From: Nitrospinaceae bacterium
Lineage (GTDB): Bacteria > Nitrospinota > Nitrospinia > Nitrospinales > Nitrospinaceae
NCBI GenBank assembly: GCA_029261395.1
Contig: JAJDBJ010000071.1
Span: forward strand, 1-34,405
Direction of reading: 5' to 3'
Length of the DNA: 34,405 bases
Position 1 is the stretch's first letter; the number at the start of each line of letters is the position of its first letter. Below, in pieces: positions 24,276 to 33,018 of the stretch. A model generated the notes under the pieces. The model ran no database searches. It had not been told where the DNA came from and worked only from the letters and a program-made list of their open reading frames with translations. The position numbers and the translations under genes were made by a program.

Positions 24276-25052
24276 TCACCGGCAGGAAAATCGGTCGCAA
24301 AACAGGGTAAGAATTTGACGCAGAGGGACTTCGAGGCGACTGTGGACCTCGGCTGAAATAATGTCTGGGAGTTTCCCATAAAAAGCGTGGGCGATGCCAC
24401 CGGCGATGCAGGCCTGGGTGTCGCTGTCGCCTCCCAGTGAAACGGCCTTACGGACCGCGTCTTCGAAATTTTCCGATTCCAGAAATGCTGTGATCGCCTG
24501 TGGGACCGAACCCTGGCACGTCACGTCAAAGGTGTATTGCGGGCGGAGGGCATCGATGCTTTGGTTCAGGTCGTATTGAAATTGCGTTTCAATGAAACGC
24601 TTGATCTCTTGTTTGCTGTTTCCGGTGCGGGCGAGAAAAATCGCGGCGGCAGTAGCCTGTGCGCCTTTAACCCCTTCCGGATGATCATGCGTCACTTCGG
24701 CGGTAGCCCGGGCTTTCTCCAGAACCGTATCAAGAGAATCGAATGCGAAACCGACTGGGCTCACTCGCATGGCGGAACCGTTACCGAAACTGTTGTACGG
24801 TTCGCGTGATGGAGATGAAGCCCACTGCATGAAACGTTCGCCGTATCCGGCATTGGGGTACTGATTGAAATATTCCTTGAAAGTATCGATCAAATCAGAG
24901 CCGAGGAAAATGTGATCGGCTACCGCCAGTGTTAAGACGGAATCGTCCGTAAACCGGCAATCCGAATGAAACAGTTCGAAGTCGGTTGTTTTGGTCGGGT
25001 TCCATTCAAAACGCGAACCGATGATGTCGCCTGCAATTGCTCCCAGCATCAA
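24276..25052 (-). CDS. ADP-ribosylglycohydrolase family protein
   Basis: The 258-residue protein matches the ADP-ribosylglycohydrolase (DraG/ARH) family. It begins with GAIAGDIIGSRFE (4-16), has the metal-binding TDDS (35-38), and near the C-terminus GGDSDTQA, whose aspartates complete a two-metal site. These enzymes remove ADP-ribose from proteins or small molecules; DraG itself reactivates nitrogenase reductase, but no nif or draT gene is here, so the substrate is unknown. Both ATG codons at the start (25052 and 25049) follow an AGGAA. The gene is divergent from the HTH-metallo-hydrolase fusion, with about 115 bp shared between their likely starts. Confidence 0.88.
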   Translation of the reverse strand: MMLGAIAGDIIGSRFEWNPTKTTDFELFHSDCRFTDDSVLTLAVADHIFLGSDLIDTFKEYFNQYPNAGYGERFMQWASSPSREPYNSFGNGSAMRVSPVGFAFDSLDTVLEKARATAEVTHDHPEGVKGAQATAAAIFLARTGNSKQEIKRFIETQFQYDLNQSIDALRPQYTFDVTCQGSVPQAITAFLESENFEDAVRKAVSLGGDSDTQACIAGGIAHAFYGKLPDIISAEVHSRLEVPLRQILTLFCDRFSCR

Positions 25053-25117
25053 TATTTCCTGATTTCATCAAATTTCAAAAAGGAATCAATGTATAACATT
25101 TTTTAAATAGGGTGATA

Positions 25118-25123
25118 TATAAT
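25118..25123 (+). promoter_or_regulatory. -10-like TATAAT before HTH-hydrolase fusion gene
   Basis: A perfect TATAAT lies about 47 nt before the start codon at 25170, in the divergent region. No matching -35 is seen at 16-18 bp, so the site may need an activator or be a chance AT-rich match. Confidence 0.3.
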
Positions 25124-25169
25124 TTCATTTGAAGATGGATGTCAATAATGCATGGAAAGGGCGGTTGAA

Positions 25170-26003
25170 ATGACAACGGGTCTCGAAGACGAACTGGGCG
25201 ATATTCTGCAAAAAGCCCGTGACGGAAAATCATGGACACCGTATGAACTGGCGTTGGCGGCAGGTCTTAAGCCGGATGAAATCCGCCGTATTGAAAGTTA
25301 TGAGTTAATCCCGCCTGAACCAGTCATTGCCCGAATTGCGGAGGTGCTCGACCTGGACGGTCCTGCGCTTTCGGCTATCGCCCGCAACGCCTGGCATCCC
25401 AAGGAACCGGTATCCGATCCTAATCTTGATCTGGTGTGCCTCAACGTGTTTATGGGAGCGTATCCCGTCAAATGTTACCTGCTTCGTTGCCCCACTACGA
25501 ATGAAACCGCCATTGTGGATACCGGAGCGAATCCGGAGACCATCATCCGGAAAGCGCAGGAGATGAAGGTGAAGCCTTCCAAAATTTTTCTGACCCATGC
25601 ACACCCCGACCATGCCTGGGGACTGGATCTCCTGGTGAAAGAATTTCAATGTCCGACCTGGATCGACGCGCAGGAGCCGAGACCGGAGGGAACGGATGAT
25701 TTCCAGTTTGTAAAGGACGGTGAAATCATCGCATTGGGCAGGTTGAACGTGCAGGTGATTGCGACGCCGGGTCATACTCCCGGCGGCGTTTCCTACAAGG
25801 TCAATAATACGATCTTGTCGGGAGATACTCTTTTCGCCGGGTCGATGGGACGGGCCAATTCATCGTGGCAGGACCTTTATCGTTCGATCACGCAGACGCT
25901 CTTTTCTTTTTCGGATGATACGGCTCTGTATCCCGGTCACGGTCCCGCCACCACGGTAGGCGAAGAGAAACAGCACAATCCGTTTTTCTGCGGTAAATTC
26001 TGA
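25170..26003 (+). CDS. XRE-type HTH fused to metallo-beta-lactamase-fold hydrolase
   Basis: Residues about 15-66 form a helix-turn-helix of the XRE/Cro type (SWTPYELALAAGLKPDEIRRIES then VIARIAEVLDLD). The rest (about 85-277) is a glyoxalase II-like metallo-beta-lactamase fold with THAHPDH (H143, H145, D147, H148), the PGHTPGG motif, LSGDTLF and a final PGHGP. This set can bind two metal ions and hydrolyse thioesters such as S-lactoylglutathione, or related substrates. Joining the HTH to the hydrolase in one chain is uncommon and hints at an enzyme that senses or regulates with its substrate, or an HTH reused for dimerising. The ATG at 25170 has AAAGGG upstream; an ATG at 25152 does not. Confidence 0.82.
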   Translation: MTTGLEDELGDILQKARDGKSWTPYELALAAGLKPDEIRRIESYELIPPEPVIARIAEVLDLDGPALSAIARNAWHPKEPVSDPNLDLVCLNVFMGAYPVKCYLLRCPTTNETAIVDTGANPETIIRKAQEMKVKPSKIFLTHAHPDHAWGLDLLVKEFQCPTWIDAQEPRPEGTDDFQFVKDGEIIALGRLNVQVIATPGHTPGGVSYKVNNTILSGDTLFAGSMGRANSSWQDLYRSITQTLFSFSDDTALYPGHGPATTVGEEKQHNPFFCGKF

Positions 26004-26077
26004 CTTTTTCTCCCCCGACACAAATAGTTTCATGATTTCTTGCAATTTACCCTGTGCGTGACCATATTAGGGGTGCT

Positions 26078-27646
26078 ATGGATCCGGAAAAGGTCAATTA
26101 CCACTATTGCGACGATCTACCGACATCTCCTCTACCCGATGTCAAAACCGTTTTAGTGTCCGGAGCCAGTGGTTACGTGGCGCGGCGCCTGGTGCCAGAG
26201 CTTTTGTTTCGAGGCTACCGGGTTCGGTGCATGCTCCGTAAAAAACTCCTGTTTGCCATTCTCTCCCACCCCAATCTTGAGTATGTGTACGCCGACGCGA
26301 TGCACCCGGATCAGTTGCGTCACGCCATGCAAGGAGTGGATGTGGCTTATTTTTTGATCCACAGCATGCGGTTGGTCAAAAGCAAATTTCGGCAGGCAGA
26401 CAAGGAAGCCGCCAGAAACTTTCGCGAGGCGGCGGAGGAGTGCGGAATTAAAAAAATAATCTACCTTGGTGGGCTGGGTGAAACCAGTAAAGTATTGTCG
26501 CGTCATTTGCAAAGTCGAATTGAGGTCGGGAGCATCTTGTCCGAAGGACCCATTCCGGTGATCCGTCTGCGGGGAGCCATTATCATTGGAACCGGAAGTA
26601 CTTCTTACGAACTCCTCAAATCAATGATCCAACACACACGCTGGATTCCTTTTTTGCCTGAGTTCAATTCCCGGTGCCAACCGATTGCCATTCGTGATGT
26701 CATCAAGTACCTCGTTGGCGTCCTGGAAACAGATGGACTGAAGACCGGTAAGTATCCCATCGGCGGCAAGGATGTGATGAGCTATGAGGAAATGGTGCAA
26801 CGGTTTGCCAAGGTATTGGGCCGGCAAGTCCGATTTTTCAATGTTTCCTGGGTTCCGATTCCGGTGACCCTGATGTGTCAGTTGTTCGCTTACTGGCTCC
26901 ATTTGTTTATTTCGGTGCCCGTGAATGTTATCTGTCTGCTCCTCGAAAGTTTGCGGACTGATGTGGTGTGTCCGGATGAAAGGATTCGGGAAACTCTGCC
27001 GTTCGAGACGGTGGGTTTTGAGACGGCGGTGCAGTGGGCGCTCCAGAAAGAAAAGAACTCGATGGTGTATTCGCATTGGAGTGATGTGCCGCCGGAAAAT
27101 ATGGCTGATCTCCTGCCGCTTTGTAAGTTTGAATCTTCAGATTTTATTGTCGAGGAACATTCGAAAGATATTCCAGCCCCGGTGGAAGTCGTGTTCCAAT
27201 CCGTTTGCCGGATTGGAGGGTCACACGGTTGGGTGCATGGCAACCTGTTGTGGAAAATCCGCGGATTCATAGACCGGGTCCTGGGCGGCGTGGGTTTGAA
27301 CCGGGGACGTCGGGATCCCAATGATCTGCGTGTCGGAGATTCGGTCGATTTCTGGCGTGTGGAAAACCTGACACCCAACCGGGAATTGCTTCTGCGGGCA
27401 GAGTTGATTTCTCCCGGATTGTCCTGGCTTCAGTTCGCGATGCAACCGATTAAAAACGGTCACACCCGCCTGACCCTCCGGGCGCACTTCATTCCCGATC
27501 CGGTGTGGGGGCATGTCTACTGGACCGTGTTGTCCAAATTCCACACCTATATTTTTAGAGGAATGTTGAATTATTTTTTCAAGCAATCGGTTCAATCGAT
27601 AAAAACGCAGGGTCCGAATCCCGGCGCGATTCCAACCAAAGCTTAG
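26078..27646 (+). CDS. NAD(P)-binding SDR protein with C-terminal DUF2867-type domain
   Basis: The 522-residue protein starts at an ATG after AGGGGTG (a GTG at 26054 has no ribosome site). Residues about 20-300 are an atypical extended SDR domain: VLVSGASGYVARRLVPEL is the Rossmann NAD(P) motif (GASGYVA), and IIYLGGLGE follows in the catalytic strand. The C-terminal part (about 345-520) is the domain that accompanies this SDR subtype (DUF2867, an SRPBCC-like fold). A hydrophobic segment near 275-300 could contact the membrane. Similar proteins are annotated only as NAD(P)H-binding or nucleoside-diphosphate-sugar epimerase-like; the substrate is unknown. Confidence 0.8.
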   Translation: MDPEKVNYHYCDDLPTSPLPDVKTVLVSGASGYVARRLVPELLFRGYRVRCMLRKKLLFAILSHPNLEYVYADAMHPDQLRHAMQGVDVAYFLIHSMRLVKSKFRQADKEAARNFREAAEECGIKKIIYLGGLGETSKVLSRHLQSRIEVGSILSEGPIPVIRLRGAIIIGTGSTSYELLKSMIQHTRWIPFLPEFNSRCQPIAIRDVIKYLVGVLETDGLKTGKYPIGGKDVMSYEEMVQRFAKVLGRQVRFFNVSWVPIPVTLMCQLFAYWLHLFISVPVNVICLLLESLRTDVVCPDERIRETLPFETVGFETAVQWALQKEKNSMVYSHWSDVPPENMADLLPLCKFESSDFIVEEHSKDIPAPVEVVFQSVCRIGGSHGWVHGNLLWKIRGFIDRVLGGVGLNRGRRDPNDLRVGDSVDFWRVENLTPNRELLLRAELISPGLSWLQFAMQPIKNGHTRLTLRAHFIPDPVWGHVYWTVLSKFHTYIFRGMLNYFFKQSVQSIKTQGPNPGAIPTKA

Positions 27647-27647
27647 G

Positions 27648-27676
27648 TTGTTGCGATAAGAGGGGTATGCTATTCT
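27648..27676 (+). promoter_or_regulatory. Weak predicted promoter of FG-GAP lipoprotein gene
   Basis: TTGTTG (27648-27653), a 17-bp spacer and TATTCT (27671-27676) lie just after the preceding stop codon and about 34 nt before the start codon at 27711. Confidence 0.3.
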
Positions 27677-27710
27677 CAAGTCTTGTTTTACCCTTCTATG
27701 GATTTCCTTT

Positions 27711-28883
27711 ATGAAACAGTTTTCAACCGGGCTGGTTTTATTTCTAAGCCTTTTGTCTCTATTGGGTTGCCCTCCCGCCTCACAGTCTCAAAAAAAGATG
27801 GCGCCTTTGTTTCGGATCAGTACGGTTCTGGATACAGGCAAAGAACCGTCATTTCTGATCTCGGATGATTTTGACATCGACGGCAATCTGGACTTGGCGG
27901 TCTTGAACAGCGGCGAGCACACTCTGTCTGTATACAAGGGCAAGGGTGACGGTTCCTTTATGGACCAGGTGCAGTATAAAACCGGCGCGGATCCGATTTG
28001 CCTTGCGGTGGCGGACTTCAATACAGATGGCTTCAAGGATCTGGCAGAGTTGAATTACCAGGATCAGAACATCCAGATATTTTTAAATACCGGTCGCGGG
28101 GGATTTAAAAATACGGGGAAGCTAATCAAGCCGGGCAAAATACCCATCAACCTGATTGCCGGAGATTTCAATGGAGATGGTTTCCCGGATCTTGCGGTTT
28201 CACTGCGTTTCCACAAGGTTGCGATTTTGTTCGGCAAGGGGACCGGAGGGTTCAAAGAACCGGTGATGATACCGGTTAAAGGTCAGCCTACCGGGTTGGT
28301 GGTGGGCGATTATAACCATGACAAGCATATCGACGTGGCAGTAGCCCTGGCGGGATCGGGTAATGTGGGAGTGGAAATCCTGTGGGGTGACGGCAAGGGA
28401 AAGTTTGAGAAATCCAAAGTCTTTAAAGGGGGAGGCCAGCCTCTCACCGTTGCTAATGTGGACGCCAACAACGACGGGTTTATGGATCTGGTCACGTCCA
28501 GCAACTCCCTGCATGCGATGACCGTGCTGATGAATAACAAGGATAAAACTTTTAAAACCTTGCAGGATTTTTCAGCGGGCGAGTTCCCAAAGTTTGTTGC
28601 CGCTGAAGATTTTTCGGGCGATGGGATTGTCGATCTCGCAGTTTCCAATTCAACCCACGATACAGTGGCGGTGACTTTGGGAAGGGGAGACGGCACGTTC
28701 ATTTATCCACCCATCAAACATTTTGTTGATGAATATCCTCAAGGGTTGGTCGCCGGTGATTTCGACAAGGATGGAAAGATGGATGTTGCCGTGTCGAACC
28801 GGGATAAAAATCTGGTGACCATTCTGTTGAAGAAAAATACGGTGCCTTCCAGACTATTGATCCCCAAGCCTGCATCCCCTTGA
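27711..28883 (+). CDS. FG-GAP/VCBS-repeat propeller lipoprotein
   Basis: The 390-residue product has a lipoprotein signal peptide with lipobox LLGC (Cys at 20). The mature part has seven repeats of about 45 residues, each with a DxDxDGxxDL calcium-binding-type motif (for example DFDIDGNLDLAV, DFNTDGFKDLAE, DFNGDGFPDLAV, DYNHDKHIDVAV) and a closing GDGSF-like turn, so a seven-bladed calcium-binding propeller is expected. It is probably anchored to the outer membrane or periplasmic face and may bind proteins or glycans. No partner gene is adjacent: it lies between an SDR gene and ftsY. The ribosome site is weak. Confidence 0.85.
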   Translation: MKQFSTGLVLFLSLLSLLGCPPASQSQKKMAPLFRISTVLDTGKEPSFLISDDFDIDGNLDLAVLNSGEHTLSVYKGKGDGSFMDQVQYKTGADPICLAVADFNTDGFKDLAELNYQDQNIQIFLNTGRGGFKNTGKLIKPGKIPINLIAGDFNGDGFPDLAVSLRFHKVAILFGKGTGGFKEPVMIPVKGQPTGLVVGDYNHDKHIDVAVALAGSGNVGVEILWGDGKGKFEKSKVFKGGGQPLTVANVDANNDGFMDLVTSSNSLHAMTVLMNNKDKTFKTLQDFSAGEFPKFVAAEDFSGDGIVDLAVSNSTHDTVAVTLGRGDGTFIYPPIKHFVDEYPQGLVAGDFDKDGKMDVAVSNRDKNLVTILLKKNTVPSRLLIPKPASP

Positions 28884-28936
28884 AAACTCCTTTTTTAAAT
28901 GATTTCGTAAACCCTGAATAATTCCACAACTATAAA

Positions 28937-29890
28937 ATGAGTGAACCGATAAAAGAAAAGCCAACTGAAAAGAAAAGCGGTTTTTTCCAAAACCTTAAAA
29001 AGGGATTGTCCAAAACCCGTAACTCCCTCGCCGGAGGAATCGATAATCTGGTCCATGGCAAGGCTACGCTCGGTCCAGAACTCGTCGATGAAATCGAAGA
29101 AGCGTTGCTGGTTGCCGATGTGGGGGTGAAGACCACGCAATTTATCGTGGACGAACTCAAGAGACAAATTGCGGAAGCGCGCATCCGCGATCGCGAGGGT
29201 ATGCTCAACCATCTGCGTCAAATGATGGCTCAACTGCTCAACAAGAACCAGAAGCACTGGGATTACTCTGCCCATTCGCCGTTTGTGATTCTGGTGATCG
29301 GTGTCAACGGTTCCGGCAAGACCACGACGATCGGCAAGCTGGCGCAGAGGTGGCACAACGAAGGCAAGAAGGTATTGCTGGCGGCGGGAGATACGTTTCG
29401 GGCGGCGGCGGCGGAGCAGTTGCAGATGTGGGCCGACCGCATCGGGATTCCCTGCATCAGACAAATCAGCGGTGCGGATCCTTCGGCAGTGGCGTTCGAT
29501 GGCATTCAGGCGGCGGTCGCGCGCAAGATGGATATCGTTATCATCGACACCGCAGGACGACTCCAGACCAATTTGAACCTGATGGAAGAATTGAAAAAGG
29601 TGAAGCGGGTGATCGGCAAGGTTGTGCCTGGTGCGCCGCATGAAACCTTATTGGTGCTGGATGCAACCATCGGGCAGAACAGTATTTCGCAGGCCAAACA
29701 ATTTCACGAGGCGATGGATATTGATGGGCTGGTGATGACCAAGCTGGATGGCACCAGCAAGGGAGGGGTGCTTCTCAATATTTCCCAGGAGATGGATCTG
29801 CCCATTCGGTTTGTCGGTATCGGGGAGAAGTCGGAGGACCTCCAGGAATTTCAAGCGGAGGACTTTGTCCAAGCGTTGTTTGAAGAGTGA
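28937..29890 (+). CDS. ftsY: Signal recognition particle receptor FtsY
   Basis: The 317-residue protein is a complete NG-domain SRP GTPase. The N domain (about 20-100) is followed by G1 GVNGSGKTT (122-130), the insertion-box [11 protein letters not shown] (152-162), G3 DTAGR (204-208), G4 TKLDG (268-272) and a closing GIGEKSEDL (294-302). FtsY docks the SRP-ribosome complex at the inner membrane and feeds SecYEG. The acidic A domain of E. coli FtsY is absent; a short lysine-rich N-terminus (1-30) probably serves for membrane contact, as in many bacteria. It converges with the DUF4105 gene 12 bp away, so transcription of the two may collide. Confidence 0.96.
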   Translation: MSEPIKEKPTEKKSGFFQNLKKGLSKTRNSLAGGIDNLVHGKATLGPELVDEIEEALLVADVGVKTTQFIVDELKRQIAEARIRDREGMLNHLRQMMAQLLNKNQKHWDYSAHSPFVILVIGVNGSGKTTTIGKLAQRWHNEGKKVLLAAGDTFRAAAAEQLQMWADRIGIPCIRQISGADPSAVAFDGIQAAVARKMDIVIIDTAGRLQTNLNLMEELKKVKRVIGKVVPGAPHETLLVLDATIGQNSISQAKQFHEAMDIDGLVMTKLDGTSKGGVLLNISQEMDLPIRFVGIGEKSEDLQEFQAEDFVQALFEE

Positions 29891-29902
29891 GTGAGGCAGA
29901 GG

Positions 29903-31828
29903 TCAAAAAAATAGATTGATGGAAAATAATCCCTGGTCCTTCTGGTCGAATCGCTGGTATTCTAACCGCAGGTCCACATCCTTGGCCGGGGAATAGCGTA
30001 GCTTGGAATCGTATCGAATATACTCCGAAGTATTCCCCAGAGGAAACCGCTTGTACTCGGCGGACATTTGAAGCCTCCAACTCTCACCAAAGTTAATAAA
30101 CAGTCCTCCCGAAACCCCGCCGCCGGCACGGTGATCGTCTTCCAATTTGTCGGAAGCTTCCGCTTCCAGTTCTGCCATGATAAACAGGATGTACGGCGAT
30201 CGGTGATTGGGTTTGTAAGAATATCCGTAGCCTATATTTCCTTTAAATGAGTTGCAGTAGTCGCAGTCGAGGTCGCGGATTGTGTCGACTCCCAGATTGA
30301 TTTTCCAGGAGGGTTTTTTAAAGATGGGTTCGTAGGGCGTGAGGGATATGATATCCAGAAGGCGGAACCGATCCAACCGGTACCGCTTGGATTCGTAATA
30401 ATACCTGGCGGCAATGTCCAGAAATAGAAATTGCGAATCTTCTTTGTATCCTTTATCCCGGGCCATAATATCGTGCAGGGTGGGGTGGTAGGCGATTTCC
30501 TGAAACAGCTCGTTATCGTTGACGCCGACTCCCAGCCGCAATTGATCGGTACCGTGCGCCGTTTCCGGCGGTGCCGAGAATGGAGTCATCTCTGTGTCCT
30601 GCCGCTTGTACTTTAGTTTACTGCGTTCCAAGAGGATGGAGTGGGGAATCCGAAGCGGTTTTTTGGGATCAAAGTCTTCTTTACCAAAACCCTTATATTC
30701 CAAATAATCCAGATAAGCGTCCAACACAAGAGCTTTTTGCGGAGTGTTTAATTGTTGATAGGGGCCTTCTTTAATGGCATCCATATTTTCAACCAGATCA
30801 TAGAGAACGTCCTTTTCTGTATCCTTCATCTGGTCGGTTTTGCGTTCCATCCGACTCAAAATGGCAGGGCGGTAGGTGACCTTGGAAATCAACCCTTCCT
30901 GCTCTGTTAGAATTTTAACGGTATCGACCGGTTGGACGGAAATGAAAAAATTGTCACTCAACTCCAATTCGGGATTTGCCACTTCCAGGACCGTGAGCAT
31001 ATGATAGGAACAGTTTTCCTGAAAGTAATAATAGTCGAAGTGAGTGGCTCCCAGTTCCCATACATGGAGCATGAGGGTATCGATCTGGTCGGGAGTAAAA
31101 TTTAATTGGTATTCCCACAAATCGCGGCTTTCCATATTACTGTATTCCTGAACCTTGAGGTAATAGGGAAACACGCTGAATGTTCCTTTAAAGTACCCAA
31201 AAAGACCTTTGAACGCATACAAGAGCATGCTTTGTGTATCCGTGGTTGCAGCGTAGTTGACGCCATAATTGGATAGTTGGGTGTGGTTGATTTTGCCTTT
31301 ACTGTCGATGCGTAGAAAGGTGTGGCCGAACATGGAGGCCGGGTTGTTCATGTAAAAAGAAGAAAAAATAAGAGTGACACTTTGAGGTTCCAGCTGGGAT
31401 AACCACTTTTCCAGGCGGGTGCATTCCGCATTGGGGAGTTGGCTGGCATCAATCGAAAGTTTTCGTTTCAACCATTTGTAGCGGGCGGCGAAATTGCACT
31501 GTGGGTGTTCTTCTTTGGGTTTTAATGATTCCGGATTTTTGAAAAAATTTCTGATCGTAGCGGTCAGTTCGGCTTTGGGATCGGTTTTGCCGTCCGGCGC
31601 GTTGAAAAAGTCCATTCCGTCCGCTTCGCTTTCGTATCCGCCCAGCCAGGTTTCCTTGTAATGGAGCAAAAGATGCCAGGGTCTTGTCTGGTCCAACTGC
31701 TTTTCCAGTGCCTGTTGAACCAATTGCTCGGCGTAGGGATTGGTTTCGGACGGTTGGGCCCACAGAGGACCGCATAAGAGAGAAACCCATATCAGGAAGC
31801 TGATGGTAATGCGGACGGGATAACGCAA
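29903..31828 (-). CDS. DUF4105 (Lnb-type) envelope protein with C-terminal beta-barrel-like region
   Basis: The 641-residue product has a signal peptide (cleavage near PLWA, 24) and then a DUF4105 domain. Its papain-like residues are visible: H169 in SMFGHTFLRI and C273 in QENCSYHML. In Bacteroides and Bdellovibrio, DUF4105 proteins (Lnb) have been described as lipoprotein N-acyltransferases that work on the envelope by thiol chemistry. The C-terminal 180 residues (about 460-641) alternate aromatic and polar strands and end in LFF, like a barrel or beta-rich outer-membrane domain. The start is TTG at 31828; no in-frame ATG or GTG and no clear ribosome site precede it. A DUF3015 terminator lies only 30 nt upstream, so expression may need read-through. 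Confidence 0.78.
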   Translation of the reverse strand: MRYPVRITISFLIWVSLLCGPLWAQPSETNPYAEQLVQQALEKQLDQTRPWHLLLHYKETWLGGYESEADGMDFFNAPDGKTDPKAELTATIRNFFKNPESLKPKEEHPQCNFAARYKWLKRKLSIDASQLPNAECTRLEKWLSQLEPQSVTLIFSSFYMNNPASMFGHTFLRIDSKGKINHTQLSNYGVNYAATTDTQSMLLYAFKGLFGYFKGTFSVFPYYLKVQEYSNMESRDLWEYQLNFTPDQIDTLMLHVWELGATHFDYYYFQENCSYHMLTVLEVANPELELSDNFFISVQPVDTVKILTEQEGLISKVTYRPAILSRMERKTDQMKDTEKDVLYDLVENMDAIKEGPYQQLNTPQKALVLDAYLDYLEYKGFGKEDFDPKKPLRIPHSILLERSKLKYKRQDTEMTPFSAPPETAHGTDQLRLGVGVNDNELFQEIAYHPTLHDIMARDKGYKEDSQFLFLDIAARYYYESKRYRLDRFRLLDIISLTPYEPIFKKPSWKINLGVDTIRDLDCDYCNSFKGNIGYGYSYKPNHRSPYILFIMAELEAEASDKLEDDHRAGGGVSGGLFINFGESWRLQMSAEYKRFPLGNTSEYIRYDSKLRYSPAKDVDLRLEYQRFDQKDQGLFSINLFF

Positions 31829-31857
31829 AGTGGAAGTTTTGGGAAAGGGTGAACAAG

Positions 31858-31903
31858 AAAAAAAGGGATATCAATGCATCGCGAGGATACATTGACATCC
31901 CTT
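31858..31903 (-). terminator. Intrinsic terminator of DUF3015 gene pair (repeat copy 1)
   Basis: An 18-bp stem (31863-31880 with 31886-31903, a few wobble or mismatch pairs) closes a five-base loop; in the minus direction a run of seven T follows. Its stem sequence nearly equals that of the hairpin at 33361-33401 behind the third DUF3015 gene. Confidence 0.88.
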
Positions 31904-31923
31904 ATAAATCAAGGCCATTTAGG

Positions 31924-32433
31924 TTAGCCGATGGCTCCCGTACAGGTTTTGGACAGAACCGCGTGTCCGGAAATCTGTTGTTCCAGAGAACCCAGCATGT
32001 CCTTCGTGGAGGTGTTCTCATCCTTCACGATGATGCCAAAGTTTTCCTGAGTAACGCTTCCGAAATCCCCATAGGAATCCCGTGAGCAACCGTACATGCT
32101 GGCCAGGCTATCGAGATTTTCGCCTTCACCGGCGGCCATTTCCTTGACCAGACTATTGTAGTTGATGCTGGCGAAGGTCTCACGCTCCTGTTGCTTGCGG
32201 GACAGTTTGTCTGCTCCACAGTTGGAGGTACCGAAAGTGATTGCGGTAGAGTGCATGGATCCTGTGGGATCCATCATTGCCGCCAGGAGCTGAGCTCCAT
32301 CCCGTTTCTTTCCATAAACGAGTGAACCGGGACCACAACCGGCATCGCCATAACCCGCGGGATGGGCGATAGCGGTTCCGGAAAAAGCGACTAAAGTGAA
32401 AAGAATCGCACTTCCAATCAGATATTTTTTCAT
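31924..32433 (-). CDS. DUF3015-family exported protein, paralog 1
   Basis: The 169-residue product begins at the ATG at 32433, which follows GAGGAGACACTCG; an earlier in-frame ATG at 32511 lacks a ribosome site and abuts the previous stop. A signal peptide ends near AIAHPAG. The mature protein has the DUF3015 pattern: a GYGDAGCGPGSLV start, then SNCG, the MAAGEGENLDSLASMYGCS segment and the closing SKTCTGAIG. Four cysteines are spaced as in the two paralogs, so two disulfides are likely. DUF3015 has no known function. It lies 78 bp behind paralog 2 with no terminator between, so they form an operon. Confidence 0.88.
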   Translation of the reverse strand: MKKYLIGSAILFTLVAFSGTAIAHPAGYGDAGCGPGSLVYGKKRDGAQLLAAMMDPTGSMHSTAITFGTSNCGADKLSRKQQERETFASINYNSLVKEMAAGEGENLDSLASMYGCSRDSYGDFGSVTQENFGIIVKDENTSTKDMLGSLEQQISGHAVLSKTCTGAIG

Positions 32434-32511
32434 CGAGTGTCTCCTCGTGATGTTCAATGTTGGTTTCATTTTATTATCGTGATTCATAAAGACGATAATG
32501 TTCGGGGTCAA

Positions 32512-33018
32512 TTAACCGATCACACCGGAGCATGACTTGGATAGAACCGAGTGGTCCGCCATTTGGCTCTCGATAGAAGTCAGCATCTGATTGGAAGTGG
32601 TGCTTTCACTTTGAACGATGTGCTGGAAATTTTCCTGAACCATGGAGTTGAATTCTCCATGAGATTCTTTCGAGCATCCGTACATACCAGCCAGAGTATT
32701 CAGGTTTTCACCTTCGCCTACGGCCATCTCCCGCACCAGACTGGAATAGTTGGATTGAGCAAACACTTCACGTTCTTTGTCCAGCTTGACCAGGCCCTGT
32801 GGATTACAATTGGAAAACCCGGTCGTAATAGCCGATAATTGGGTATACTTGAAAGTTGAATTCGTGGTCACACCCACCAATTGCATAGCACCCGGTTGGG
32901 TACCCGCTACCAGGGAACCCGGTCCACAGCCGGCTCCACCATAACCTGCGGCAAATGCAGGACCCGAAAGGGTAATGAAAGTGACAAGAACAGCACCCGC
33001 CATTAGAAGTTTTTTCAT
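32512..33018 (-). CDS. DUF3015-family exported protein, paralog 2
   Basis: The 168-residue product starts at the ATG at 33018, preceded by GAGGAGACAG. A signal peptide ends near AFAAGYG. It shares the GGAGCGPGSLV N-terminus, SNC, MAVGEGENLNTLAGMYGCS and SKSCSGVIG blocks with its neighbours, including all four cysteines. It is the first gene of a two-gene transcript with paralog 1. The DUF3015 gene upstream has its own terminator, so this gene needs a promoter in the gap 33019-33360; I could not point to a good one. Confidence 0.88.
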   Translation of the reverse strand: MKKLLMAGAVLVTFITLSGPAFAAGYGGAGCGPGSLVAGTQPGAMQLVGVTTNSTFKYTQLSAITTGFSNCNPQGLVKLDKEREVFAQSNYSSLVREMAVGEGENLNTLAGMYGCSKESHGEFNSMVQENFQHIVQSESTTSNQMLTSIESQMADHSVLSKSCSGVIG

